From NCBI RefSeq assembly GCF_018881715.1, contig NZ_JACVPW010000013.1, forward strand, positions 248,001 to 312,000: 64,000 nt of DNA, given 5' to 3'. Shown one piece after another: positions 24,744 to 33,093 of the stretch; the stretch's first letter is position 1, and each line of letters opens with the position of its first letter. The notes under the pieces were generated by a model. The model saw only the letters and a list, made by a program, of their open reading frames with translations, searched no databases and was not told the origin of the DNA. The position numbers were made by a program, and so were the translations under genes. The DNA comes from Polynucleobacter parvulilacunae. GTDB taxonomy: Bacteria; Pseudomonadota; Gammaproteobacteria; Burkholderiales; Burkholderiaceae.

Positions 24744-25598
24744 TTACTCGTAACCAACTCTTAATTTCAGAACTTTGCGGTTATCAGATGTTGCTGGGTC
24801 TGCCGCGTGTCTTTCAACAGCGCTTGTCTGAGAGATAAAGTTCAACACTTCATTAAGAACAATTTCACGCTCATTATCAATTGTCACAATATGGTAGCTG
24901 TTGCCCAGCCAAATAACGCGACGGACTTCTGACTTGCAGTGATCCAATATCTCATTTGCTGACCATACAGAGCAGGTATCATCTTCAACCGACTGGATAA
25001 TCAGCAATCTAGTGGTTAAATTAAATAAACTATTTTTAACTTTAGACATTAAGCCTTTGGCTTCATGCAAGTGGCGGGCGGAAATTGATTCAGCCCCCAC
25101 CTCAGATACCTTGAAGGTCTTAAACTTTTCACTAATGCGTCGGCGTAAATCGATATTCTTAACGCCGAATGGTTCGCGTTCTGAATATTCCCAATTGCGC
25201 GCGCCAAAGAAATAAAAAAAGTCGAGAATAGGGCGATAAAAGGGTACTGACCAGCCGTCGTATTTCAGTACGGGTGACATCAAACAAAGGGAGGAGATAT
25301 CCGTTCTTTGGCAGCAAACAAGGGTTGCCAATGTAGCACCCATGCTAATACCTGCAAGATTAATAACGGAATACACCTCCTTCTGTTCATCTATCAGATT
25401 ATGAAGCTGTATAACCCAATCCTCAAATTTGCTTGCAGGCGCTCCATAGATAAATCCATGGATTTCAGGTATCAATACGTCATGACCAGCGGCCTCTAAA
25501 AATCGGGGTAGCTGCCCGAGCTCTAAGCCACTCCCATTTAGACCGGGAATGATGATGGTGAGATCATGCTTGGGGTTGAGGATAGCTAGCTCAGACAT
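24744..25598 (-). CDS. alpha/beta hydrolase (carboxylesterase-like)
   Basis: nucleophile elbow AGISMGATLA, IIIPGLNGSG. Confidence 0.75.
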   Translation of the reverse strand: MSELAILNPKHDLTIIIPGLNGSGLELGQLPRFLEAAGHDVLIPEIHGFIYGAPASKFEDWVIQLHNLIDEQKEVYSVINLAGISMGATLATLVCCQRTDISSLCLMSPVLKYDGWSVPFYRPILDFFYFFGARNWEYSEREPFGVKNIDLRRRISEKFKTFKVSEVGAESISARHLHEAKGLMSKVKNSLFNLTTRLLIIQSVEDDTCSVWSANEILDHCKSEVRRVIWLGNSYHIVTIDNEREIVLNEVLNFISQTSAVERHAADPATSDNRKVLKLRVGYE

Positions 25599-25654
25599 CG
25601 AATTTTGGCTTATTTAAAAAGATGAGTTAGGATACACCGAAATAGATAAAAATC

Positions 25655-26125
25655 ATGAGACATAATTTAAATGCTAAAAGTTGGTGCTCCAACAAAAGTC
25701 ACGGCTACTTAGTTGCGGTATTTGGGGTGCTGATAGCCTTCTCTTTGCGCTACGTTCTACACCCATTTCTCGGTAGCTCACTACCGCTATTCTTCTTTCA
25801 GATAAACACCATAGTAATTGCATATTACTTCGGCATCTTCCCGGCCCTTTTAACGCTTGCCTTGAGCGCACCATTATTGATATTTTTCTTCTTGGAACCT
25901 TTTGGTGCTCTATCGGTGGTTGACCAGAGGGATATCACTACTTTATTTGTTTATCTGTCTTATACATTGCTGACCGGTATATTGGTAGAGCTCTTGAGGC
26001 GCGAACAATATAACGCCAAAATGGCGTATTTGGTAAGTGAGACCAGATTAAAGTTGATGGTTGAAGGTGACCAGAAAATGCGCAGTATTATGCGCAAGAC
26101 TTTGACAAAAACACCTGTCGAATGA
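25655..26125 (+). CDS. DUF4118 (KdpD-like transmembrane) domain protein without kinase domain
   Basis: hydrophobic segments FGVLIAFSLRYVLHPFLG, LPLFFFQINTIVIAYYFGIFPALLTLALSAPLLIFFFLEP typical of DUF4118; ORF ends after a short coiled segment. Confidence 0.72.
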   Translation: MRHNLNAKSWCSNKSHGYLVAVFGVLIAFSLRYVLHPFLGSSLPLFFFQINTIVIAYYFGIFPALLTLALSAPLLIFFFLEPFGALSVVDQRDITTLFVYLSYTLLTGILVELLRREQYNAKMAYLVSETRLKLMVEGDQKMRSIMRKTLTKTPVE

Positions 26126-26196
26126 AGTTTGCGTTAGCCTGGTTAGGGCAGAAGACCTGACCCTCGTCTTGGCAAAGGTCAGGGTAATTTTAAGAA

Positions 26197-26802
26197 TTAC
26201 TTTTTAGGTGTGGTAATTGATGCGGCCATTGCATCAAAGTAAATAACTTTTACCTGCTCGCCTACATTGATATCAGCCAGAAGGGCAGGGTTCTTCACGG
26301 TCACAGTAGTGATCTTTCCGCTTGGTCCCTTTACTGAAACTAACTTCTTCTCGCGATTGACTTCGACAATGTCAGCAACGATAGTTGTTTTATTGGTGAT
26401 TCTTTCTGACGGCTTTTCATCAGCCTTAGATTTGGTTACGGTATTTGTTTCAACCTTAGTGCGAACGCCATCACTCTTAGTCTTAATTAACTCAATTGCT
26501 ACTGCTAACTCATAATTCACATTAACGCGATCACCTTTTTTGATTTGCGCAAAATTGGTAATTTCTGGTCCTGCAACGAATTTAGATTCACCTTCTTTAT
26601 TTTTAAAGGTAATTGTGCGTGTCTTTTTATCGATTTTTACAACTTCGCCCTCATATAGTTGATAGCGGTTATCAGTAACGGCAGCATCAATCACTACAGG
26701 CTTGGCTGAGTCTGCCGCAGGAGTGGGCTGGGCATTAACAGCTGCAGTGCCAGCAAAAAGGGCTACAAGAGCCAGGGCAATTGGCGCATATTTCATATTC
26801 AT
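26197..26802 (-). CDS. exported protein of unknown function with two internal repeats
   Basis: signal peptide MNMKYAPIALALVALFAGTAAVNA; repeats GEVVKIDKKTRTITFKNKEG and ADIVEVNREKKLVSVKGPSG. Confidence 0.7.
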   Translation of the reverse strand: MNMKYAPIALALVALFAGTAAVNAQPTPAADSAKPVVIDAAVTDNRYQLYEGEVVKIDKKTRTITFKNKEGESKFVAGPEITNFAQIKKGDRVNVNYELAVAIELIKTKSDGVRTKVETNTVTKSKADEKPSERITNKTTIVADIVEVNREKKLVSVKGPSGKITTVTVKNPALLADINVGEQVKVIYFDAMAASITTPKK

Positions 26803-26964
26803 TATTTTCCTTATATGTAAAAGCTACTACCTTGAATCTTAGCCTACTTTAATTGAGAAATTGACCTATTAAGGCCTATATTCAGCGGCGAAGCTGAAAT
26901 AGATATCTTTTGTTAAGATCTTGCATCCCATTGATTTACCTGATTTTATCTACAAGGATTTGAC

Positions 26965-27744
26965 ATGCCACAGTTCGCAGCTAATCTCACTATGTTGTTT
27001 AATGAGTCGCCATTTATGGATCGATTCGAAAAAGCGGCCAAATCAGGATTTCAGGCAGTAGAGTTTCTCTTTCCGTATGGGTTTTCAGCACAAGAAATTA
27101 AGCAAAAATTAGAGCAAAACAAACTCCAATTGGTTCTTCATAATTTGCCAGCCGGCGATTGGGATGCGGGGGAGCGTGGCATAGCTTGTTTGCCAGATCG
27201 CGTTGCTGAATTTCAGGCGGGTGTTGTTAAGGCAATTGAGTATGGTAAGGAGCTTGGTGTTAAGCAAATAAATTGTTTAGCTGGAAAAGCCCCTCTTGGC
27301 GTAAATTCAGAGGAGTTGCGAAAAACATTCGTCTCCAACCTTATCTTCGCTGCTGCCGAACTCAAAAAAGTGAATATCAGACTGCTCATTGAGCCAATCA
27401 ATACTTTTGATATACCTAGATTTTATTTATCCACAACTAAGCAGGCAGTCGAAATTCTCAATGAGGTTAGTTCGGATAATTTGTACATTCAGTACGACAT
27501 CTATCATGCGCAACGTATGGAAGGCGAGCTCTGTAAAACTCTAGAGGCTAATCTTTCAAAAATTGCCCACATCCAATTGGCTGATAATCCTGGTCGTAAT
27601 GAGCCCGGCACTGGAGAGATTAATTACGCGCATCTATTTAAATTCATCGATAGTATTGGCTATAGGGGTTGGATTGGATGTGAATACAAGCCAGCATCAA
27701 ATACTGAAGTCGGATTAGGTTGGATTAAAGCCCTCAACAAATAA
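26965..27744 (+). CDS. hyi: hydroxypyruvate isomerase (TIM-barrel sugar isomerase)
   Basis: FAANLTMLFNE..FMDRFEKAAKSGFQAVEFLFPY, HIQLADNPGRNEPGTGEINY. Confidence 0.93.
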   Translation: MPQFAANLTMLFNESPFMDRFEKAAKSGFQAVEFLFPYGFSAQEIKQKLEQNKLQLVLHNLPAGDWDAGERGIACLPDRVAEFQAGVVKAIEYGKELGVKQINCLAGKAPLGVNSEELRKTFVSNLIFAAAELKKVNIRLLIEPINTFDIPRFYLSTTKQAVEILNEVSSDNLYIQYDIYHAQRMEGELCKTLEANLSKIAHIQLADNPGRNEPGTGEINYAHLFKFIDSIGYRGWIGCEYKPASNTEVGLGWIKALNK

Positions 27745-27790
27745 TAAAAGCAGTTAATTACTAAAAAATAAAAATCGAAATGGAGACAAA

Positions 27791-28690
27791 ATGTGCAATC
27801 AATTAAAAATAGGATTTATTGGACTTGGAATTATGGGTGGACCTATGGCAGGACATCTAGTGAATGCTGGACATCAAGTATTCATTAACACTCGTAGCAA
27901 GTTTCCAGAAGCTCTCGCATCATCCTCAGCCGTCCAATGCACATCTCCGCAAGAAGTTGCAAGCAAGGCTGACATCATCTTTACGATGGTTCCAGACACT
28001 CCGGATGTGGAAAAAGTCTTATTTGGGGAAAAAGGTATTGCTTCAGGCCTTTCAAAAGGAAAGATCGTAGTCGATATGAGCTCAATCTCTCCCATAGCTA
28101 CCAAGGAGTTTGCCAAGAAAATCAATGCGCTTGGTTGTGACTATCTGGATGCGCCCGTATCTGGTGGTGAGCTTGGTGCAAAAAATGCAACGCTATCTAT
28201 CATGGTTGGCGGTGAAGATGCTGTCTTTGAGAAAGTGAAGCCTGTATTTGAGTTGATGGGTAAAAACATTAATCTCGTGGGCGGAAATGGCGATGGTCAG
28301 ACTGCTAAAGTAGCCAACCAAATTATTGTTGCCTTAAACATTGAAGCTGTTGCTGAAGCGCTATTATTTGCGGCAAAAGCTGGAGCTGATCCAGCAAAAG
28401 TGCGCCAGGCATTGATGGGTGGATTTGCAAGTTCTAAGATATTAGAAGTGCATGGTGAAAGAATGGTGAAGCGAACTTTTGATCCCGGCTTCAGAATTGA
28501 GTTGCACCAAAAGGATTTAAATCTCGCCCTTTCTAGCGCAAGAGCTCTTGGCGTCTCATTGCCCAATACTGCTACAGCACAGGAGTTATTTAATTCCTGC
28601 TCAGCACATGGGGGCAAAGCCTGGGATCACTCTGCCATGGTTCGTGCACTTGAAAAATTAGCTAACTTTGAAATTGGTCAAAAGGCCTAA
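27791..28690 (+). CDS. glxR: 2-hydroxy-3-oxopropionate (tartronate semialdehyde) reductase
   Basis: IGFIGLGIMGGPMAGHL Rossmann, DAPVSGGELGA, GNGDGQTAKVANQI. Confidence 0.92.
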   Translation: MCNQLKIGFIGLGIMGGPMAGHLVNAGHQVFINTRSKFPEALASSSAVQCTSPQEVASKADIIFTMVPDTPDVEKVLFGEKGIASGLSKGKIVVDMSSISPIATKEFAKKINALGCDYLDAPVSGGELGAKNATLSIMVGGEDAVFEKVKPVFELMGKNINLVGGNGDGQTAKVANQIIVALNIEAVAEALLFAAKAGADPAKVRQALMGGFASSKILEVHGERMVKRTFDPGFRIELHQKDLNLALSSARALGVSLPNTATAQELFNSCSAHGGKAWDHSAMVRALEKLANFEIGQKA

Positions 28691-28699
28691 GCCAGATCT

Positions 28700-29287
28700 A
28701 TGTCTTCAACTTTATTGGTATATCTACATGGCTTTCGCTCTTCGCCACGCTCAAGCAAGGCCGTATTGACTGGTGATGCTATCAAGAAACTTTCTACTTC
28801 AGAGCATTCGATTGAATGGTATTGCCCGCAGCTTGTAGCCTCTCCAAAAGCAAGCATGGATATGGTTATTGAGAAAATTAATTCATCAAAGCATGAGCGT
28901 CTGATAGTTATGGGATCTTCATTGGGTGGTTACTACGCAAATTATTTAGCCGAAAAATATGGTTGCAAAGCCGTAGCGCTCAATCCCGCAGTAAGAGCAC
29001 CTAAGGAGCTTGCGGCACATGTTGGGATGTTGACCTCATACGATACAGATGAGCCCTATGATTTTCGTCCAGAATATATTGATGAGCTGAGGGATCTTCA
29101 GGTTGAAAGAATCAGCAACCCCTCACGCTATTTTTTGATGGCTGCAAAAGGTGATGAGCTTTTGGACTGGCAGGAAATGGTTGATTTTTACAGTGGTGCC
29201 GAACAGTTGGTGCTTGAAGGCAGCGATCATGGGATTTCTGAATATCCAGAGCACTTACCCAAGGTTTTGAGGTTTATCTCCCAGTAG
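28700..29287 (+). CDS. YqiA/YcfP-family alpha/beta-fold esterase
   Basis: LVYLHGFRSSPRSSKA, MGSSLGGYYANYLAEK, SDHGISEYPEHL. Confidence 0.82.
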   Translation: MSSTLLVYLHGFRSSPRSSKAVLTGDAIKKLSTSEHSIEWYCPQLVASPKASMDMVIEKINSSKHERLIVMGSSLGGYYANYLAEKYGCKAVALNPAVRAPKELAAHVGMLTSYDTDEPYDFRPEYIDELRDLQVERISNPSRYFLMAAKGDELLDWQEMVDFYSGAEQLVLEGSDHGISEYPEHLPKVLRFISQ

Positions 29288-29366
29288 CAGATTGATTGCA
29301 CTAACTTCTTCTGTAAGATGATCTAAACGGCATCCGCTGAGTTGCACTGTCTAGAGAGGAGGGTTT

Positions 29367-29936
29367 GTGCTGAGCATCTTGAAATTAGACGCAGGTGGAA
29401 TTCCCCAGGGCTGGGTTAATGCAGAAGAAGCCACCAAGCAATATGCTGATAAGAGCGTATTGTGGACTCTAGGTGATCCGATTTTTCAAATGCGTGGCGG
29501 CATTTCACGCGCAACTGGTAAGCAATCCCTTATTGAGCTGCATTCGATTATTGCGGTAAAGGGTAGCGCAAAGATAAATCTCTTTGATGTGGCACCTGTC
29601 ATCACTAAACATAAACTCTTTAAACGGGATCGAGGCTTATGCGCTTATTGTGGCGATGCTATTCATGAAAACCAAGCCGAGGCTGAGCACATCATCCCTA
29701 ATAGTCGTGGTGGCAAATATAGCTGGATGAATTTAGTTATCTCTTGCAGACCATGCAATCAGCGTAAGGGCAATCGAACACCAGAGCAGGCTGGAATGAC
29801 ATTGCTCTTTACTCCATATTTGCCGAGCCTCTATGAGGATATGATTCTGAAGGGTCGTAACATCTTGGCTGATCAGATGGACTTTCTTGCGGCTAATTTA
29901 CCAAAAAACAGTCGCCTTTTAGAGAGCTTGCTCTGA
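29367..29936 (+). CDS. HNH endonuclease (GTG start)
   Basis: CAYCG...AEHIIPNSRGGKYSWMNLVISCRPCNQRKGNRTP. Confidence 0.9.
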   Translation: MLSILKLDAGGIPQGWVNAEEATKQYADKSVLWTLGDPIFQMRGGISRATGKQSLIELHSIIAVKGSAKINLFDVAPVITKHKLFKRDRGLCAYCGDAIHENQAEAEHIIPNSRGGKYSWMNLVISCRPCNQRKGNRTPEQAGMTLLFTPYLPSLYEDMILKGRNILADQMDFLAANLPKNSRLLESLL

Positions 29937-30022
29937 ACCACAAAATAGGGTGGCGCAATTTTTTTCAAACACCCAAGACCAATTCTCTTCGAATCCTTTT
30001 TGCCGCCTTACTGCTTTCAGTA

Positions 30023-30937
30023 GTGGGCCACCTTGCCTTATTTTTTGGATTGCCCTTTATCTCTTTTTCCGAGACGCCACCAATTGCCGAAGATTTAATT
30101 ATTAGGACCGAATTAAAGGCCGAGCCTCCTAAGAAAATTCAGATGGCGAAAGCAGCAAAAAGGACGCCGAAGAAAACAACATCAAATAATCTCAGTAATG
30201 ACCTGAAGTCTAATACCGAAGGAGAGCAGGGTGGATCTCATAACCAATCGGGCGTAGCTTTTAAATTGCCTCAATCGGGTGTTATTTACTACGACTCCTA
30301 TGTAGATGGTCAGAAGTATCAAACTGGCGAAATAGATTGGATTGTTGAAGGTAATAACTATCGTCTATACATCAACATCCCTTATGCAATCGTTGGACCG
30401 TTTGTTTTTGAATCCCGCGGTACCGTAGATGCCTATGGAATAGCTCCTAGTATTTATTGGACGCAACGCGGAACAAAACCGCCACGATATTCACGTTTTG
30501 ATAGAAATGATAAAGGGGAAGGGCAGATGTTTTTTTCTGAGAAGCCTGAATTCACGCCTACCTTGTTACCAGGTACTCAAGATCGATTCAGTCTATTGTT
30601 TCAGCTGGCTTCTTTGCTGAACGGCGATAGCAAGATAGATGAAGCAGGTTCCATACGGGCGATCCCTGTAGTTGACTACAACACCCTAGAAATGTGGAAC
30701 TTTAAAAGTTATGGTGAGGCTACATCGGAAGATGTTCCGAGCCTTGGAAAGTCTGTGAACCGGCATTACGCCCTAATGCAGCGCGAGAACGACCCCTATA
30801 AGCGTCAGGTGGATATTTGGCTTTCAAGGGACCTTGAATGGCTGCCGGGCCGCATTAGGTCCCTAGAGTCTAATGGCAGGGTGCTTGAGCTTGTTTTTAA
30901 GCAAAAGAACCCCGTTCCAGCTGAAACGAGGCCTTAA
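30023..30937 (+). CDS. DUF3108 domain-containing protein (true start probably upstream; frame open into the 3' end of the HNH gene)
   Basis: VIYYDSYVDGQKYQTGEIDWIVEGNNYRL..; TonB-like N-terminal hydrophobic anchor. Confidence 0.75.
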   Translation: MGHLALFFGLPFISFSETPPIAEDLIIRTELKAEPPKKIQMAKAAKRTPKKTTSNNLSNDLKSNTEGEQGGSHNQSGVAFKLPQSGVIYYDSYVDGQKYQTGEIDWIVEGNNYRLYINIPYAIVGPFVFESRGTVDAYGIAPSIYWTQRGTKPPRYSRFDRNDKGEGQMFFSEKPEFTPTLLPGTQDRFSLLFQLASLLNGDSKIDEAGSIRAIPVVDYNTLEMWNFKSYGEATSEDVPSLGKSVNRHYALMQRENDPYKRQVDIWLSRDLEWLPGRIRSLESNGRVLELVFKQKNPVPAETRP

Positions 30938-30939
30938 TC

Positions 30940-31497
30940 CTAAAAGCCGGATCCTGATTTAGGGTTTTGGCTTGGTCGATTTAGTAAGGCGCCCATCATT
31001 GAGTACAACGCTGCGCCTGACATGGATACGGCAAAAATCCCCGAAAAAGAGATGATGATTGGCAAGATTCTCCAGTGCTCTGACAGCGTGTAATCTCCGT
31101 AGCCAACAGTTGTATACATCTCGCCAGCAAAGTAAAAGGTCTGTGGATTGGTTGCAAAAACCTTAAGGGCCACGCAAATGTAAGCCCAGGCAATGATCTC
31201 AATAAAGTGGCTGCCGATAATCAACAGTATGGCTATGAAATAAGACAGGAAATTTGCACCATAGATACGCTTATTTTCGAGCTTGTGATCTATCCAATGA
31301 AAGGTGCCTGCAATCATCAAAACCGCCATGCCATGAAAAGTAAGCATAAGACAGGCAAGAATTAAAACTATCCATATTTGGCTATTACCCATGTCGGTAT
31401 TGATCTCTGAAAACAGGGTATGAAAGCTAGGTAAGTCCAGGTTTTGAAAGAACTCAACAACAGGTAGCTTGCCATCATGAATAAAGTTCAAAGCCAT
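30940..31497 (-). CDS. two-pore-type potassium channel family protein
   Basis: selectivity filter TTVGYGDYTL and multiple TM helices. Confidence 0.85.
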   Translation of the reverse strand: MALNFIHDGKLPVVEFFQNLDLPSFHTLFSEINTDMGNSQIWIVLILACLMLTFHGMAVLMIAGTFHWIDHKLENKRIYGANFLSYFIAILLIIGSHFIEIIAWAYICVALKVFATNPQTFYFAGEMYTTVGYGDYTLSEHWRILPIIISFSGIFAVSMSGAALYSMMGALLNRPSQNPKSGSGF

Positions 31498-31566
31498 AGG
31501 TTCCTATCCAGTGGATTACAAAGATATCTTATTTGACATAATAATGATTATACGCAGTAAGGCATA

Positions 31567-32274
31567 TCATGATTTAGGCGGTACAACACTCTTTGGATAT
31601 ACGTATGGTTTCTTATAAACCTTTAACCAGCGTGAATTTAAGCCCTCAACAATCCAAGGCTTGTCATAAATGACTGCGATATCAATAGCAGTTAATCCGT
31701 TGGTATTTCGTATCTGTAAATCAGCCCCTTTATCCAATAGAAGCTTAATTAGCTGCTCATTTCCAGATTGAACGGCCATCATTAATGGGGTTGTATTTCC
31801 GGGGCTCATTGAGTCTACGATTGCACCGTTTGCGAGTAGAAATTCTGCAACCTCTAGATGCCCTCTAGAGCTCGCGTAATGCAACGGTGTCCAGCCGATA
31901 TGATCCATTTGAGCTTTTTTGTTCTGAACTAAAGCTTTGACCAATGGCAAATTACCCTCAATTGAAGCAATCATGAGCGGCGTCTCACCATATTTGTTGG
32001 AAATATCTACATCTGTCGCCTTATTGCTCAACAGGAATGTAATGACGTCATTGGACTTATCCTTAATGGCCAAATTAAGCATAAGCTCGCCCTTTGGGTC
32101 CAAGGTATTTGGATTAACGCCTTCAGAAACTAGCTTTTTGACTGTGGACACATCATTAAATTTTGCTGCTTTTGCAAAATCAGTAATCTGCTCATCAGTT
32201 TGAGCCAAAGCAATATTATTTAGGGCAAAAACTACAGCTATAAGACTACTAATTTTATTAATTCGTTTTATCAT
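31567..32274 (-). CDS. ankyrin repeat protein with signal peptide
   Basis: repeats YGETPLMIASIEGNLPLVKALV, GWTPLHYASSRGHLEVAEFLLANGA, TPLMMAVQSGNEQLIKLLLDKGA. Confidence 0.92.
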   Translation of the reverse strand: MIKRINKISSLIAVVFALNNIALAQTDEQITDFAKAAKFNDVSTVKKLVSEGVNPNTLDPKGELMLNLAIKDKSNDVITFLLSNKATDVDISNKYGETPLMIASIEGNLPLVKALVQNKKAQMDHIGWTPLHYASSRGHLEVAEFLLANGAIVDSMSPGNTTPLMMAVQSGNEQLIKLLLDKGADLQIRNTNGLTAIDIAVIYDKPWIVEGLNSRWLKVYKKPYVYPKSVVPPKS

Positions 32275-33062
32275 GAATACTTTCTATCTATATGAAAACA
32301 TTCATAAAAATTATTAGAAGTTTGCTTTGCTAGGATCTCCACTGGTATTTCTCTGAGATTAGCAATAAATTCACCAACTTTTGATACCCAAGCGGGCTCG
32401 TTAGTCTTGCCGCGATAGGGAATCGGCGCTAAATATGGCGAATCTGTTTCAATCATCATGCGATCTAAGGGCACTTGCTTGCAGGTTTCCTGAAGCTCCT
32501 TAGCACTCTTGAAGGTAACAATACCTGAAAAAGAGATGAAAAATCCCATTTCCATGGCAGCCTTTGCCACTTCATATGACTCAGTAAAGCAGTGCATCAC
32601 ACCACCTATTTGATGGGCGCCCTCCTCTTTGAGGATTCTGATGGTGTCATCGGAGGCCGACCGTGTGTGAATAATGAGGGGTTTCTTTGAGGCAATAGAG
32701 GCTCTGATATGGGTTCTAAAGCGCTCACGTTGCCATTCCATAGACTCATAGCTGCGATCGCCCAATCGGAAGTAATCAAGACCCGTTTCCCCAATTGCAA
32801 CGATTTTGGGTTCCCTTAGCGCGGTTTCGACCAAGAATTCAAATGTTGGCTCAGGTGTATCTTCATAGTCCGGATGCACTCCAACAGAGGCAAAAAGATT
32901 TGCATGATCTTGCGCTAATTTCAATACATTGGGAAAGTCAGGCAAATCCACTGATACGCACAAAGCGTGACTAACTTTGGACAACTCCATATTCCCCAAT
33001 ACTTCAGGCAGGCGAGCTTGGAATTCAGGGAAATCGAGATGGCAATGGGAGTCTATGAACAT
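32271..33062 (-). CDS. TatD family DNase/hydrolase
   Basis: MFIDSHCHLDFPEF, AIGETGLDYF, ETDSPYLAP. Confidence 0.95.
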   Translation of the reverse strand: MFIDSHCHLDFPEFQARLPEVLGNMELSKVSHALCVSVDLPDFPNVLKLAQDHANLFASVGVHPDYEDTPEPTFEFLVETALREPKIVAIGETGLDYFRLGDRSYESMEWQRERFRTHIRASIASKKPLIIHTRSASDDTIRILKEEGAHQIGGVMHCFTESYEVAKAAMEMGFFISFSGIVTFKSAKELQETCKQVPLDRMMIETDSPYLAPIPYRGKTNEPAWVSKVGEFIANLREIPVEILAKQTSNNFYECFHIDRKYS

Positions 33063-33093
33063 GACTCGTTATTTTAGACTGCTTGAGCTATTT

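Noticed and set aside
29367-29936. HNH endonuclease as part of a restriction or defence system
   Set aside because: No methyltransferase, helicase or other defence partner in the flanks; single HNH proteins of this type are common in betaproteobacterial chromosomes
31567-32274. Ankyrin-repeat protein as an effector or toxin
   Set aside because: Signal peptide and conserved coupling to tatD suggest an ordinary periplasmic protein; no secretion signal or toxin domain
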